Source of the DNA: Propionibacterium sp.
Lineage (GTDB): Bacteria > Actinomycetota > Actinomycetes > Propionibacteriales > Propionibacteriaceae
Direction: 5' to 3'
DNA length: 64,000 nucleotides
Assembly: GCA_022837595.1 (NCBI GenBank)
Contig: JALHFX010000002.1
Span: 1-64,000, forward strand
A program made the translations under genes and the position numbers. Of the stretch, positions 18,200 to 27,391 are shown one piece after another. The notes under the pieces are model-generated. The model searched no databases, was not told where the DNA came from, and saw only the letters and a program-made list of their open reading frames with translations. Positions within the stretch are counted from its first letter, which is position 1; each line of letters opens with the position of its first letter.

Positions 18200-19546
18200 A
18201 TGAACGCCGTCGTACTCGCTGTCATCGTCATGCTTGTGCTCTCATTCATCCGGGTGCATGTCGTGCTCGCATTGTTCATCGGTTCTCTGATCGGCGGCCT
18301 TGCTGCAGGTCTTGGGCTGGACAACACCATGGTCGCCTTCCAAGACGGCCTTGGTGCGGGAGCGAAGATCGCGCTGTCTTATGCGTTGCTGGGCGCCTTC
18401 GCAATGGCGGTCGCGCATTCCGGTCTTCCGCAAGTGCTAGCCGATTGGCTGATCGACAAGCTCGACTCACCAGACATGTCCGCGGCTCAGAAGGCCGCGG
18501 CCTGGGCGAAGTGGGGCATGCTCGCAGGTATCGGCGCAATGGCTGTGATGAGTCAGAACTTGATTCCGGTGCATATCGCCTTCATTCCGCTGCTGATTCC
18601 CCCGCTGCTGATTGTGATGAGTCGTCTCAAACTCGACCGGCGAGCAGTGGCCTGCGTGCTGACGTTCGGGCTGGTCACCACCTATATGTATCTGCCGTTG
18701 GGTTTCGGGCGGGTCTTCTTGTATGACATCTTGTACCAGAACATCATGAATGCAGGGTTGGACGTCAGCAACGTTTCCGCGATGAAAGCAATGGGCATCC
18801 CGGCGCTGGGAATGCTCTCTGGACTGCTGATCGCACTCCTGGTTACCTACCGCAAGCCGCGCAGCTACGTGGTACCTGAGATCGAGATAACCGAAACCAA
18901 GAAGATTCATCCCTACCGGATCGCGATCGCCGTGGCTGCCATCGTTGCCTGCTTCGGCATCCAGCTCTGGTTGACCGCCGCCGGAGGGGAGGCTGATCCG
19001 CTGCTCATCGGCTCATTGGCCGGCCTGGTTCTGTTCATCGCCTCCGGTTCGATCAAGTGGTCAGAATCGGACGCGGTCTTCACCGGTGGCATGCGGATGA
19101 TGGCGCTGGTGGGCATCATCATGATCACCGCCCAAGGCTTCGCTGCGGTGATGCAGGCCACCGGCGAGATCGAACCGCTGGTCTCCAGCAGTGCCACCCT
19201 CTTCGCCGGCAACAAGGCAATGGGCGCACTCGTGATGTTGTTGGTGGGTTTGTTGATCACGATGGGAATCGGTAGCTCGTTCTCGACGCTGCCGATCATT
19301 GCCGCGATCTACGTGCCACTTTGCGTAACTCTCGGGTTCTCACCGCTAGCCACGGTTTCGATCATCGGCACGGCCGGCGCGCTGGGCGATGCAGGTTCAC
19401 CGGCCTCGGACTCGACGCTCGGCCCGACAGCCGGCCTGAACGCTGACGGCCAACATGATCACATCAGAGATACCGTGATCCCGACCTTCATCCACTTCAA
19501 CATCCCGCTACTGATCGCCGGATGGATCGCCGCGATGGTGCTATGA
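18200..19546 (+). CDS. NhaC/YuiF-type Na+/H+ antiporter family transporter
   Basis: This 448-residue integral membrane protein has about 11-12 hydrophobic helices and resembles the COG2056 (YuiF) branch of the ion-transporter superfamily, whose members are annotated as Na+/H+ antiporters or amino-acid transporters. Re-entrant-type signatures include GAFAMAVAHSGLPQVLADWL and the C-terminal GTAGALGDAGSPASDSTLGP. The ATG at 18200 has GAGGA about 12 bases upstream. It converges on glycerate kinase with the two stop codons back to back (19541-19546), so shared function is possible but not shown. The substrate is uncertain. Confidence 0.8.
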   Translation: MNAVVLAVIVMLVLSFIRVHVVLALFIGSLIGGLAAGLGLDNTMVAFQDGLGAGAKIALSYALLGAFAMAVAHSGLPQVLADWLIDKLDSPDMSAAQKAAAWAKWGMLAGIGAMAVMSQNLIPVHIAFIPLLIPPLLIVMSRLKLDRRAVACVLTFGLVTTYMYLPLGFGRVFLYDILYQNIMNAGLDVSNVSAMKAMGIPALGMLSGLLIALLVTYRKPRSYVVPEIEITETKKIHPYRIAIAVAAIVACFGIQLWLTAAGGEADPLLIGSLAGLVLFIASGSIKWSESDAVFTGGMRMMALVGIIMITAQGFAAVMQATGEIEPLVSSSATLFAGNKAMGALVMLLVGLLITMGIGSSFSTLPIIAAIYVPLCVTLGFSPLATVSIIGTAGALGDAGSPASDSTLGPTAGLNADGQHDHIRDTVIPTFIHFNIPLLIAGWIAAMVL

Positions 19547-20680
19547 AAAGTTGGTGGCCCCGAGCCTCAGCAGACGCATGGCGGTGGCCACTGCCAGCTC
19601 AAGGTTCTTAGGACCATTGGCGAGCGCTTCTGCCAAACTCCCGGGGCCAGGCATGATCGGCACGATAGCCTCGAACCCTTTGCCGACCAAGTCCTGCGCT
19701 CCACGGCCGAGAGTTCCTCCGAAGGCGATCACGGGCACACCAAATCTGGCGGCAACGTCCGCCACCCCGGCTGGCGTCTTACCCGAAAGAGTCTGGAAAT
19801 CCATCCCACCTTCCCCGGTCAGCACCAGATCGGCACCCTCGACCGCCTCTGCCAGGTGCGCAGCATCTGCCACCACCTCAGCACCGCGGCGCCTCTGGGC
19901 CCCGATAGCCAAGAAAGCAGCGCCGAGACCACCTGCCGCGCCCGCGCCTGCCCGGTCACGCACATCCGGGGTACCGGCGCCGACCAACGCGTCCGCGACC
20001 CGCTCAAGGATCCCGTCAAGGAAGACGACGTCATCTGCGGTCGCACCTTTTTGCGGGCCGAAGACAGCGGCCGCTCCATCGTTGCCGAGCAGTGGATTAC
20101 TGACATCACACGCCAACTCGATCTGGACCTGGGCCAACCGAGGATCCAGCCCGCTCAGATCCGCGCTGGAGAGTGCGGCCAGTGCTGCCGGTCGCGGTGC
20201 GAGCTCTCGTCCGTCGGCAGCAAGCCATTTCACGCCAAGTCCGGTAAGCATGCCCGCTCCGCAGTCGGTTGTGGCACTACCACCCAACCCGATAATGAAA
20301 CGAGTGGCGCCCGCGTCGAGTGCATCAATGATCAGATCTGCCACGCCCAGCGAGCTAGCCTGCCGGATCTCACGTTCATCCGGAGAAATCTGGCCCAAAC
20401 CGACCGCGGCGGCCACCTCGATGATGACCAATCCGTCATCAGTGAGCCCGTAGCCGGCCTCGATCGGACGTCCCAACGCATCGACTGTTCGAACGGTGCG
20501 CCAGCTACCGTTGAGCACAGCAACCAGAGCATCAACGGTTCCCTCGCCGCCGTCGGCCATTGGAACCTCGATGCACTCAGCATCCGGATAAACTGCCCGC
20601 ACACCTCTGGTCATCGCAGCCGCAGCCTGAGCTGCGGTCATCGATTCCTTGAACGAGTCCGGCGCAACCACGATCTTCAT
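19541..20680 (-). CDS. Glycerate kinase (GlxK/GarK family)
   Basis: This cytoplasmic enzyme phosphorylates glycerate to a phosphoglycerate, feeding glycolysis. The 379-residue product starts with the family signature MKIVVAPDSFKESMTAAQAA and carries MADGGEGTVDAL, GLGGSATTDCGAGML and LTGEGGMDFQTLSGKTP, all typical. Length is normal for the family. A long plus-strand frame opposite to it is only its shadow. A glycerate-kinase homologue near the erpA region is also conserved in mycobacteria. Confidence 0.93.
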   Translation of the reverse strand: MKIVVAPDSFKESMTAAQAAAAMTRGVRAVYPDAECIEVPMADGGEGTVDALVAVLNGSWRTVRTVDALGRPIEAGYGLTDDGLVIIEVAAAVGLGQISPDEREIRQASSLGVADLIIDALDAGATRFIIGLGGSATTDCGAGMLTGLGVKWLAADGRELAPRPAALAALSSADLSGLDPRLAQVQIELACDVSNPLLGNDGAAAVFGPQKGATADDVVFLDGILERVADALVGAGTPDVRDRAGAGAAGGLGAAFLAIGAQRRRGAEVVADAAHLAEAVEGADLVLTGEGGMDFQTLSGKTPAGVADVAARFGVPVIAFGGTLGRGAQDLVGKGFEAIVPIMPGPGSLAEALANGPKNLELAVATAMRLLRLGATNFS

Positions 20681-20716
20681 GTCTGCTGCTCGCTATCTCC
20701 GCGCCATTACGGACTC

Positions 20717-20745
20717 TGTCGGCAGCGCATCTCGCACTGCCGACA
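20717..20745 (-). terminator. Hairpin between the DUF3040 gene and glycerate kinase
   Basis: TGTCGGCAG (20717-20725) and CTGCCGACA (20737-20745) form a perfect 9-bp stem with an 11-nt loop just beyond the end of the DUF3040 gene, consistent with transcription termination on the minus strand. Confidence 0.55.
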
Positions 20746-20756
20746 ACCTCAGATTC

Positions 20757-21128
20757 TTACAGTCCGCCCTCTTGACGGCGACGCCAGCGATCCTCCATCT
20801 TGCCCATGAACGGCTCAGAACTCGATGCCGGCTTGTGTTTTGATTTGGTATCCGACCCTGTCGCCTTGTGCCACGAGCCCAACGCGATGACAGTCGCCGT
20901 CAACATTGCGATGAAACCCAACACGCTGACGATCCAGGACGTCTGCAGTCCGAGCACCAATAGAACCAGGCCGATGATAAAAAGTACGCCAGCCAACGTC
21001 GCGCGACGCCCATGTATCTGACGAGGGGTACCGGTCGATCCGAGGGTCTGAGCTAGTTTCGGATCGTCCGCAGCCAATGACGCTTCAAGCTGCTCCAGGA
21101 GTCGCTGTTCTTCTTCCGAAAGAGCCAT
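20757..21128 (-). CDS. DUF3040 small membrane protein
   Basis: The 123-residue product starts at ATG 21128 (MALSEEEQRLLEQLEASLA), the standard opening of actinobacterial DUF3040 proteins; a further upstream in-frame start would add an atypical 21-residue leader. Two closely spaced membrane helices (about residues 46-66 and 70-90) follow a short helical cytoplasmic segment, and the tail is basic. The gene is conserved near the dcw cluster in actinobacteria, and its function is unknown. The 216 bp upstream to the YhgE-like gene shows no convincing gene. Confidence 0.88.
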   Translation of the reverse strand: MALSEEEQRLLEQLEASLAADDPKLAQTLGSTGTPRQIHGRRATLAGVLFIIGLVLLVLGLQTSWIVSVLGFIAMLTATVIALGSWHKATGSDTKSKHKPASSSEPFMGKMEDRWRRRQEGGL

Positions 21129-21344
21129 CTTCCTCCCCTCTCTACCTCGCCTCAGCGGCCATTCCGTGCTGCAGCCGCTGCCTTCTTCCAAGTGTAGTTG
21201 GCCGGGGCGGTCTCACGAAAGCTTGAGACAGATCGTTGAGTAGCTGACCACGACTTGAAATCGTCCCCGACCCGCACCACGGTCTATCGCGACGCCATCC
21301 GAGTCGCACGCTCAGGCAGCCGATGCTCGATGATCTCACCATCG

Positions 21345-23741
21345 CTAATCCGGATTCAGCTGTGCCTTCGCCAAGGCATCTAGGCTAGTCGTGCGATTCT
21401 TGACGATTGCAGCCGCGCTCGCACCTAGCCCGGCAAGCAGCCACAGCACCAGTTGGAAGACCGCCACCACAGTGCCGGTGGAGGATGTGATCCACGAGCG
21501 CATCGCGTCCAGCGCCGGGCTCATCGGCGAAATCGAACGCAGGCTCGCGAGCAGGCTGGGCATCGCATCAGTCAGCATCGGCGCCAGCGCGACCACGACG
21601 AAGACAAATGAGATGAAGCGTCCGACTCTGCCGAACCAGGCAACCAGCGCGTGGTTGATCGCTACGAATGTGAGCGCGGCCAGCAGGCTGATGCCCAACA
21701 AACCCATCAGTTTCACGAACGGCAATCCCATCGCGGCCTGCCCGATCGCGGTCACTGCGACCGCTTGAATGCTCACCACGATCACGCCGGGTAATAGTGC
21801 CGCCGCTACCAAGTAGGCCGAGGGAAGAGCCGATGTCAGGAGCCTCTTGCTCAAAACCTGCACGACCATGAAGGTCGCCAATGCTCCAGCCCACAAAGCG
21901 AGCACCATTAGTGCGGTGGCCCATCCGGTGCCCACCGTTGCGGTACCCAAGAGATTGCCGGCGGCCACTGGAGAGGCGACCACCTGTGAGAGGGTCTCAC
22001 GATCGCTATCACTGTACGAAGGGATCTGGTCCTTGCCTTCGGCGATCCCATCAGAGAACTGGCCCATACCGTCCGCGAGTTGCGCAGCACCACCGCTGAG
22101 CTCGACGCCGCCATCGGCGAGCTGGTTCATCCCGTCCGATAGCTCATTGGCGCCGTCACTCAGTTGGGTCATACCGTCGGCAAGTTCGTTGGCGCCATCA
22201 ACCAGTTGGGCTCCGCCAACGGCCAACTGCGTGGCACCATCGGCAAGTTGCGTCCCGCCATCGGCCAACTGCGTGGCACCGTCGGCCAACTGAGCGGCAC
22301 CATCGGCGGTCTGATTGATGCCTTCCACCAGCGGTTGCATACCGGCTGCGAATTCGTCCACCCCGGCCGCAAGTTCGGCGGTACCGTCCTTCAGTGCGAC
22401 GCCGCCGTCGCGTAGCTGGGTGACGGTGTCGAGGAGGTTGATGCCGCCTTCGGGCAGCTGAATCCCGGCCAACTGATCCGGTAGCCCCTCCAGCACCTCG
22501 ATGATCGGACCGAGGTCTTCATTCTGACGGATCTCGTCCAACACCTGGTTCGCAGATCCGATACCCAACCGGATCGCCCGGTAATAGGTTTCGCAGTCCA
22601 TCGGCAGCTCCGGAGCCTGCGGTGGCGGGCAGGGGAAGAGTACTTCGAGCTCCGCGGTGCTCAGCCCGTTGAGTGCCTCGAGCTCGGCGACCGCGTCCTG
22701 TATCTGCCGCATCACGGCGACCGCTTGGTCCAAACCGGCCTGATCCCCCGAGATCTGTTGAATTGTTTCCGCTAGCTCGGGATATCGGGTGAGCAGATCG
22801 GCCACCGGGTCAACGATCTGGTTTATGCCGTCGACGTACTGGCCCACTCCATCGGAGACCTGCTGCATACCATCGGCCAACTGTGCGGCACCATCGGGCA
22901 GCGGTGCGACCTCTGCGGCCAGAGTATTCATGCCTGCCGCGTAGAGGTCCACTCCATCGGAGAACTCGCCGACCCCCGAAGCATACTGTCCGATACCGCT
23001 CGCGAACTCATTTATGCCGGCACCGTACTGTCCGATTCCGCTCGCGAACTGCTGAGTTCCATCGGACGCCTGCCCGACACCGTTCGCGAACTGGCCGACT
23101 CCCGAAGCCGCCTGGCCGAGACCATCAGCCAGCTGGGAGGTTCCGTCGGCCAGTTGATCAGCACCATCGGACAGCTGCGAAGCAGCATCAGCGAGGGTGA
23201 CGAATTGCTCACCCATCTGGTTGAACCCGATGTAGATCTGGTCCAGATATGCCGACGTCAATGTCTCGTTGAGCACCCGCGCCGCTTCCTGAGCGACAAC
23301 TCTGCCCAGAGTCGCGTCCGCGATACCAGCCACCGGCGAGGTCTCCACTTGGATCGTAGCGGAGTATGCGTCTGCTGCCGCGCCTGCATAGGAGGTCGCC
23401 GCGGCCGAGAAGTTTTCCGGAATCACGACCATCGCCGCATACTCGCCGGTCTTCAGCCCTGCTTCTCCACCGCTCAAGGTTGCCTGCTCCCAGGCAAGAT
23501 TCTGTTGACGGTCCGAGTCAACCAAGGCAGCGGTCAGTTGACGTCCCATCGGCACCAGCTGGCCCTGCACTTCGACCGCGACATCCTGATTAACCACCGC
23601 CGCACGAACGGTCTTCATTCGCGCGTCACTACCCCAGGTCGCCCAGAGCAATCCACCAACGATCAATACGGGGACCAGCACCAGCCCGAGCCATGTCGTC
23701 CAACGGATCCGTCCCTGTGCATTCACAAGATTCGCGCTCAT
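21345..23741 (-). CDS. YhgE/Pip-family membrane protein with long Gly/Asp heptad repeats
   Basis: This 798-residue protein has one N-terminal helix (residues 15-35), a large extracytoplasmic region and about five or six C-terminal helices from residue 640. This is the YhgE/Pip topology shared with phage-infection proteins and EsaA-type export components. The external region has two blocks of seven-residue repeats, such as QLADGAT and QYASGVG, flanking a central domain with a Cys pair (CPPPQAPELPMDC). Its ATG start overlaps nothing upstream, but its start (23741) overlaps the stop of the MMPL gene by ATGA, so the two are co-translated. The substrate or partner is unknown. Confidence 0.85.
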   Translation of the reverse strand: MSANLVNAQGRIRWTTWLGLVLVPVLIVGGLLWATWGSDARMKTVRAAVVNQDVAVEVQGQLVPMGRQLTAALVDSDRQQNLAWEQATLSGGEAGLKTGEYAAMVVIPENFSAAATSYAGAAADAYSATIQVETSPVAGIADATLGRVVAQEAARVLNETLTSAYLDQIYIGFNQMGEQFVTLADAASQLSDGADQLADGTSQLADGLGQAASGVGQFANGVGQASDGTQQFASGIGQYGAGINEFASGIGQYASGVGEFSDGVDLYAAGMNTLAAEVAPLPDGAAQLADGMQQVSDGVGQYVDGINQIVDPVADLLTRYPELAETIQQISGDQAGLDQAVAVMRQIQDAVAELEALNGLSTAELEVLFPCPPPQAPELPMDCETYYRAIRLGIGSANQVLDEIRQNEDLGPIIEVLEGLPDQLAGIQLPEGGINLLDTVTQLRDGGVALKDGTAELAAGVDEFAAGMQPLVEGINQTADGAAQLADGATQLADGGTQLADGATQLAVGGAQLVDGANELADGMTQLSDGANELSDGMNQLADGGVELSGGAAQLADGMGQFSDGIAEGKDQIPSYSDSDRETLSQVVASPVAAGNLLGTATVGTGWATALMVLALWAGALATFMVVQVLSKRLLTSALPSAYLVAAALLPGVIVVSIQAVAVTAIGQAAMGLPFVKLMGLLGISLLAALTFVAINHALVAWFGRVGRFISFVFVVVALAPMLTDAMPSLLASLRSISPMSPALDAMRSWITSSTGTVVAVFQLVLWLLAGLGASAAAIVKNRTTSLDALAKAQLNPD
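22050..22380 (-). repeat. 21-bp-period coding repeats in the YhgE-like gene
   Basis: About fifteen degenerate 21-bp units encode heptads of the form (A/S)DGxxQL or similar. A second block of the same kind is at about 22930-23180. The periodicity is in the protein (heptads), so this is a coding repeat and not a CRISPR or intergenic array. It could expand or shrink by slippage. Confidence 0.65.
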
Positions 23742-26545
23742 TGTCCAACCCCTCCAACGACGCTGGTCATCTCAGAAGCCAAGGTTTGATCGGACGAACC
23801 GTCCTCCTCGCTTCGCTCGTAAGCTGCTCTGCTGGGCCGGTTACCAGCCGCTGTGGTCTGCTCGGTATGCGTGAACCGATCCGAGCCACTGCTCAGGCGC
23901 AGCACACGTGCGTCCACGGTAAGATAGCTCGTCGGGTCCGCTCCGAGAGGTATCCCGAGCAACCAGCTGGTCGCTTGTTCTCCGGCGGGCACGGGAGCGA
24001 CCATTGCTTGATTCAGTAGCTCGATGGTCTCCGACGGCAGTTCGCTCAGTGATGGGACGAAGACGACTCCTCCGCATCCTCGACGCAGCTCAGTGGCCGG
24101 ATCCGGGGTCGCGGGCTGCAGTAGCGGCGTGTGGGTCCTAACCAGCGATGCTTCCTCGGGCAGTATCCGTCCGAGCACCTTAGCTTCGCCTTCGGTGAAC
24201 TTCACCCGTCCACCCAAGCCATACATGAGTGCGAACCGGGCTGCTCGTGAGCCCTCCACAAGGAGCACCTCCCCGGGTAACACACTGAGATCGACATGGT
24301 CGAAGAGCGTGACACCTTCAGCGACCGCCGACAGCCCCTCTGCGTATATCGCCGATCTATCGCCGGGGGTCGGCCAGGCCGCAAGCTCGGTTTGATGAGT
24401 CAACGCCTCGCCCTCGACATCGATAACCGGTAGCCGTTTATCGAGCCACGTCGGCAGCCACCAGACCTTGGCGCCGCCCAGCTTCATCAACGCCGGGCCG
24501 AGAGTCATCCGCACCAAGAAAGCATCGAAGGCCACCCCGAGCGCCAAACTCAGCGCAATCGGCTTGATCGGTCCGATGCCGGTCGGTACGAAGAAGATGA
24601 AAACCGAAACCATGATCAATGCAGCTCCGATGACGACCTTCGACGAACCGACGAAGCCATCCTCGATCCAGTTGTCATTGCCGTGCGCGTATTCCTCGCG
24701 CATCCGTGAGGTCAAGAAGACCTCGTAGTCCATTGCAAGGCCGAATAAAATGCCCATCAAGATGATCGGTAGAAAACTGATGATCGGCTCGGGTTCGCTG
24801 AGATTGATCAGCCACGCACCAACACCCTCATTGAAGACCAGGGTGACCACGCCGAAAGCTGCGAGCACCGATAGCAAGTAGCCGAATGCCGCCTTGATCG
24901 GTACCAGCAGTGAACGGAACGCCGTCGTCAGCAGGATCAAAGACAGGCCCACCACGAAGATCCCGAAGGGCAGCAAAGCTGCTCCGAGCTTGTCGGAAAC
25001 GTCGATTTGTACCGCGACCAGGCCGGTGACCGCAGTATCCACGCCATATTCGGCGAGCCAATGATCGTGCTGGGCGCGCAGGGCCTTGACAAGCTCCGCG
25101 GTAGCAGGATCATCCGGTCCGCTGCTGGGGATCACCTGAATCATTCCTGTATCGGCATTCTGATTCGGCACCGCCGCGGCCACCATGTGAACGCCGTCGA
25201 TCTGTTCGATCTCGGCGCGCATATCGTCGAGCAGGCCCATCGGGTCATTCGACTCCACGATTGTGCCGGTGATCACCAAAGGGCCGTTGAAACCGATCCC
25301 GAATTGCTCGGTGATCAGATCGAATGTGACGCGGTCCTGGGCGCCGGGTGCCGAGCGTCCCGAGTTCGGCAGTGCCAGCTCGATATTGCGGGCGGGTAGT
25401 GCCACCGCTCCCAAGCCGACTACCACGATGAGTACGGTGACCAACGGCCATTTCGTGACTGTCCTGACCCACCATCTGGAGGCCCGTCCGGAACGTTGGT
25501 TCTCCAGTCGTCTCGCCTTGCGCTCACTCGGGCGCAGTCGGTCTCCCAGCAGGCCCAACAACGCCGGCAGCATGGTCAGCGCCAAACAGACCTCGATTGC
25601 TACCCCGACGGCGGTGAACATTCCCATCACGGATAGGAAAGGCACGCCGGCGATGCTCAGGCCGACCAGCGCGATGATCACTGTCAGGCCCGCGAAGACC
25701 ACCGCAGAGCCGCTGGTAGCAACGGCCCGGGCAGCCGATTCCTCGGTATCCAAGCCTTTGATCAACTGGTCACGATGTCGGGAAATGATGAAGAGCGAAT
25801 AATCGATGCCGACAGCCAAACAAAGCATCACCACCAGGATCAATGCAGTGGAGCTCACGGTGATGACGCTCGCGCCGATCAATACCAAGAAGACCGCGAT
25901 GCCTACACCGGTGATGGCCGAGAGGATCGGCATGAACGCTGCGACGATCCCGAGCAGTACGGTCAGCACGATGAGCGCAACTACAACACCTAGCCCCTCA
26001 ACAACAGTGATCTCCGGCATCTCTACCGAGAAGACATCCCCGCCGACCATCACCGAAGAACCCGGCAGCAACTCGGTGATCGTCGAAGCCGCCTCGGTCA
26101 GTTCAGCGCGCTGGTCTTGGGTGAACGTCGAAACCATCCCTTGTACCTGCACCTGCACCATGGCGTACGAGCCGTCCTCGGAGATCAGGCCCTTAATAAA
26201 ATCGTTATAGGGGAGCTGGGCAGCATTGACGAACTCGAGATCCGTCTGAAGGAAGTCGACATACTCCTGCATGGCTTGGCGAGCTGGCTCGTCGTCGATG
26301 CGCGTTCCGGCGGGAGCTTCGACGACGATGGTCGCCATGGCATCCGCGGCTCCCGGGAAGGTCACGGAGAGTTGCTCGAGAGCACGCTGGGAGTTCGATC
26401 CCGGGATCGTGAAGGTGTCGTCAAACTCGCCACCCACACCCAGCGCGAGTAGACCGAACAGCGCCAGTATCGCCGCCCAGACCCCAAGCACACGCCATTT
26501 GTGCCGAAAGCATGCCGCGCCGATGCGGTATAACAATGCTGACAC
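23738..26545 (-). CDS. MMPL/RND-family transporter with C-terminal degenerate ABC-ATPase-like domain
   Basis: The first ~690 residues of this 935-residue protein form a standard MMPL exporter: an N-terminal helix (HKWRVLGVWAAILALFGLLAL), an external loop, a helix bundle including VGIDYSLFIISRHRDQL, then a second repeat with GILFGLAMDYEVFLTSRMREE. The last ~240 residues resemble an ABC nucleotide-binding domain: DHVDLSVLPGEVLLVEG is followed by SRAARFALMYGLGG where a Walker A would be, but the GK(S/T) residues are missing. It precedes the YhgE-like gene in one operon and diverges from a TetR regulator. The likely role is export of a lipid or toxic compound; the fused domain is probably structural or regulatory. 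Confidence 0.87.
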   Translation of the reverse strand: MSALLYRIGAACFRHKWRVLGVWAAILALFGLLALGVGGEFDDTFTIPGSNSQRALEQLSVTFPGAADAMATIVVEAPAGTRIDDEPARQAMQEYVDFLQTDLEFVNAAQLPYNDFIKGLISEDGSYAMVQVQVQGMVSTFTQDQRAELTEAASTITELLPGSSVMVGGDVFSVEMPEITVVEGLGVVVALIVLTVLLGIVAAFMPILSAITGVGIAVFLVLIGASVITVSSTALILVVMLCLAVGIDYSLFIISRHRDQLIKGLDTEESAARAVATSGSAVVFAGLTVIIALVGLSIAGVPFLSVMGMFTAVGVAIEVCLALTMLPALLGLLGDRLRPSERKARRLENQRSGRASRWWVRTVTKWPLVTVLIVVVGLGAVALPARNIELALPNSGRSAPGAQDRVTFDLITEQFGIGFNGPLVITGTIVESNDPMGLLDDMRAEIEQIDGVHMVAAAVPNQNADTGMIQVIPSSGPDDPATAELVKALRAQHDHWLAEYGVDTAVTGLVAVQIDVSDKLGAALLPFGIFVVGLSLILLTTAFRSLLVPIKAAFGYLLSVLAAFGVVTLVFNEGVGAWLINLSEPEPIISFLPIILMGILFGLAMDYEVFLTSRMREEYAHGNDNWIEDGFVGSSKVVIGAALIMVSVFIFFVPTGIGPIKPIALSLALGVAFDAFLVRMTLGPALMKLGGAKVWWLPTWLDKRLPVIDVEGEALTHQTELAAWPTPGDRSAIYAEGLSAVAEGVTLFDHVDLSVLPGEVLLVEGSRAARFALMYGLGGRVKFTEGEAKVLGRILPEEASLVRTHTPLLQPATPDPATELRRGCGGVVFVPSLSELPSETIELLNQAMVAPVPAGEQATSWLLGIPLGADPTSYLTVDARVLRLSSGSDRFTHTEQTTAAGNRPSRAAYERSEEDGSSDQTLASEMTSVVGGVGQ

Positions 26546-26583
26546 GAAAAATCTCCCGTCTTCGACGGCGCTTGATACAGTAG

Positions 26584-26622
26584 CGTATCGGATACGTCAG
26601 CGCATCCGATAGAGTGCTCTAT
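26584..26622. promoter_or_regulatory. Palindromic operators between the MMPL and tetR genes
   Basis: The 96-bp divergent gap holds CGTATCGGATACG (26584-26596, a perfect palindrome around a central base) and ATAGAGTGCTCTAT (26609-26622, near perfect). TCGGAT and ATCCGA (26588-26593 and 26604-26609) form a further overlapping inverted repeat. These are the likely binding sites of the adjacent TetR protein controlling both transcripts. Confidence 0.6.
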
Positions 26623-26641
26623 CCGCATTATGAGAGGCACC

Positions 26642-27268
26642 ATGACCGCAGGGCTGAGTTCCAAGCGCGCGCAGACCCAGGATCGGTTGATGGACGCAGC
26701 AACGGCACTTTTTGCCGAGAAAGGTGTGCTTGCTGCCTCTGTCGAGGAGATCTGTGAACGCGCCGGGTTCACCCGAGGCGCCTTCTACTCGAACTTCGAC
26801 TCAAAGGATGAACTGATGCTCGCCGTGCTCGAGCGTCAGTCCGAGACGATCTTGCTCGCTGCAAGCGAGGCCATCGCCTCAGTTCCGGATGAATATGTCG
26901 AGCCGAACGGCGTCGACGAGGTGATCGAGCAGGCTCTCATGATTTTCGAGATCACTCACCCCACTGACAGCCAGTGGCTGATGGCCTCCAACGAGATCAG
27001 GCTGCATGCGATCCGAAACCCCACGGTTCGCGAAGCCCTGCAATCGGTCGACGCGAGTCTGGACGCAGTGCTGGTGGCGGGTATCAGGGAGGTACTGGCG
27101 CGTCAAGACCTACATTTGAAGGTTTCACCTGAACAACTTGTCGTGCTGTTGGCGGCTTATAAAGAGAGCTTGTCCATTCGCTCGTTGCTCGCTGGAGCAG
27201 CTGCCGATTCAGCACCCAGCACCGGCCACCTGGTAACACTCATCCGGGCGCTCATCGAGGACCGCTGA
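26642..27268 (+). CDS. TetR/AcrR-family transcriptional regulator
   Basis: This is probably the local repressor of the MMPL-YhgE operon, from which it diverges. The ATG at 26642 is chosen over 26630 because GAGAGG sits correctly upstream; it gives 208 residues. The N-terminal helix-turn-helix is clear: RLMDAATALFAEKGVLAAS, VEEICERAGFTRGAFYSNF and DSKDELMLAVLE. The C-terminal half is the variable ligand-binding domain, so the inducer cannot be predicted. A 123-bp gap separates it from sdhC. Confidence 0.92.
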   Translation: MTAGLSSKRAQTQDRLMDAATALFAEKGVLAASVEEICERAGFTRGAFYSNFDSKDELMLAVLERQSETILLAASEAIASVPDEYVEPNGVDEVIEQALMIFEITHPTDSQWLMASNEIRLHAIRNPTVREALQSVDASLDAVLVAGIREVLARQDLHLKVSPEQLVVLLAAYKESLSIRSLLAGAAADSAPSTGHLVTLIRALIEDR

Positions 27269-27391
27269 GCGATTCTCTGATCGAGGGAGCCGTTCAGATA
27301 GTGCACTGATTGCAGGCCGCTGAGCTCGGCCGCCGCCCGGGCAGCTAGAGTCAGATATCGGAATGCACGATGCAGTGCCAGGAGGACGTCG

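Noticed and set aside
19551..20453. Plus-strand 300-codon open frame
   Set aside because: It is antisense to the well-supported glycerate kinase gene, Ser/Pro/Ala-rich and without any family motif.
21142..21342. 66-codon minus-strand frame between the DUF3040 and YhgE-like genes
   Set aside because: Arg/Trp/Ser-rich composition, no ribosome site and no recognisable feature, so probably not a gene.
21845..23212. CRISPR-like or iteron-like array
   Set aside because: The 21-bp period encodes protein heptads of the YhgE-like gene and the units are degenerate, with no spacers.
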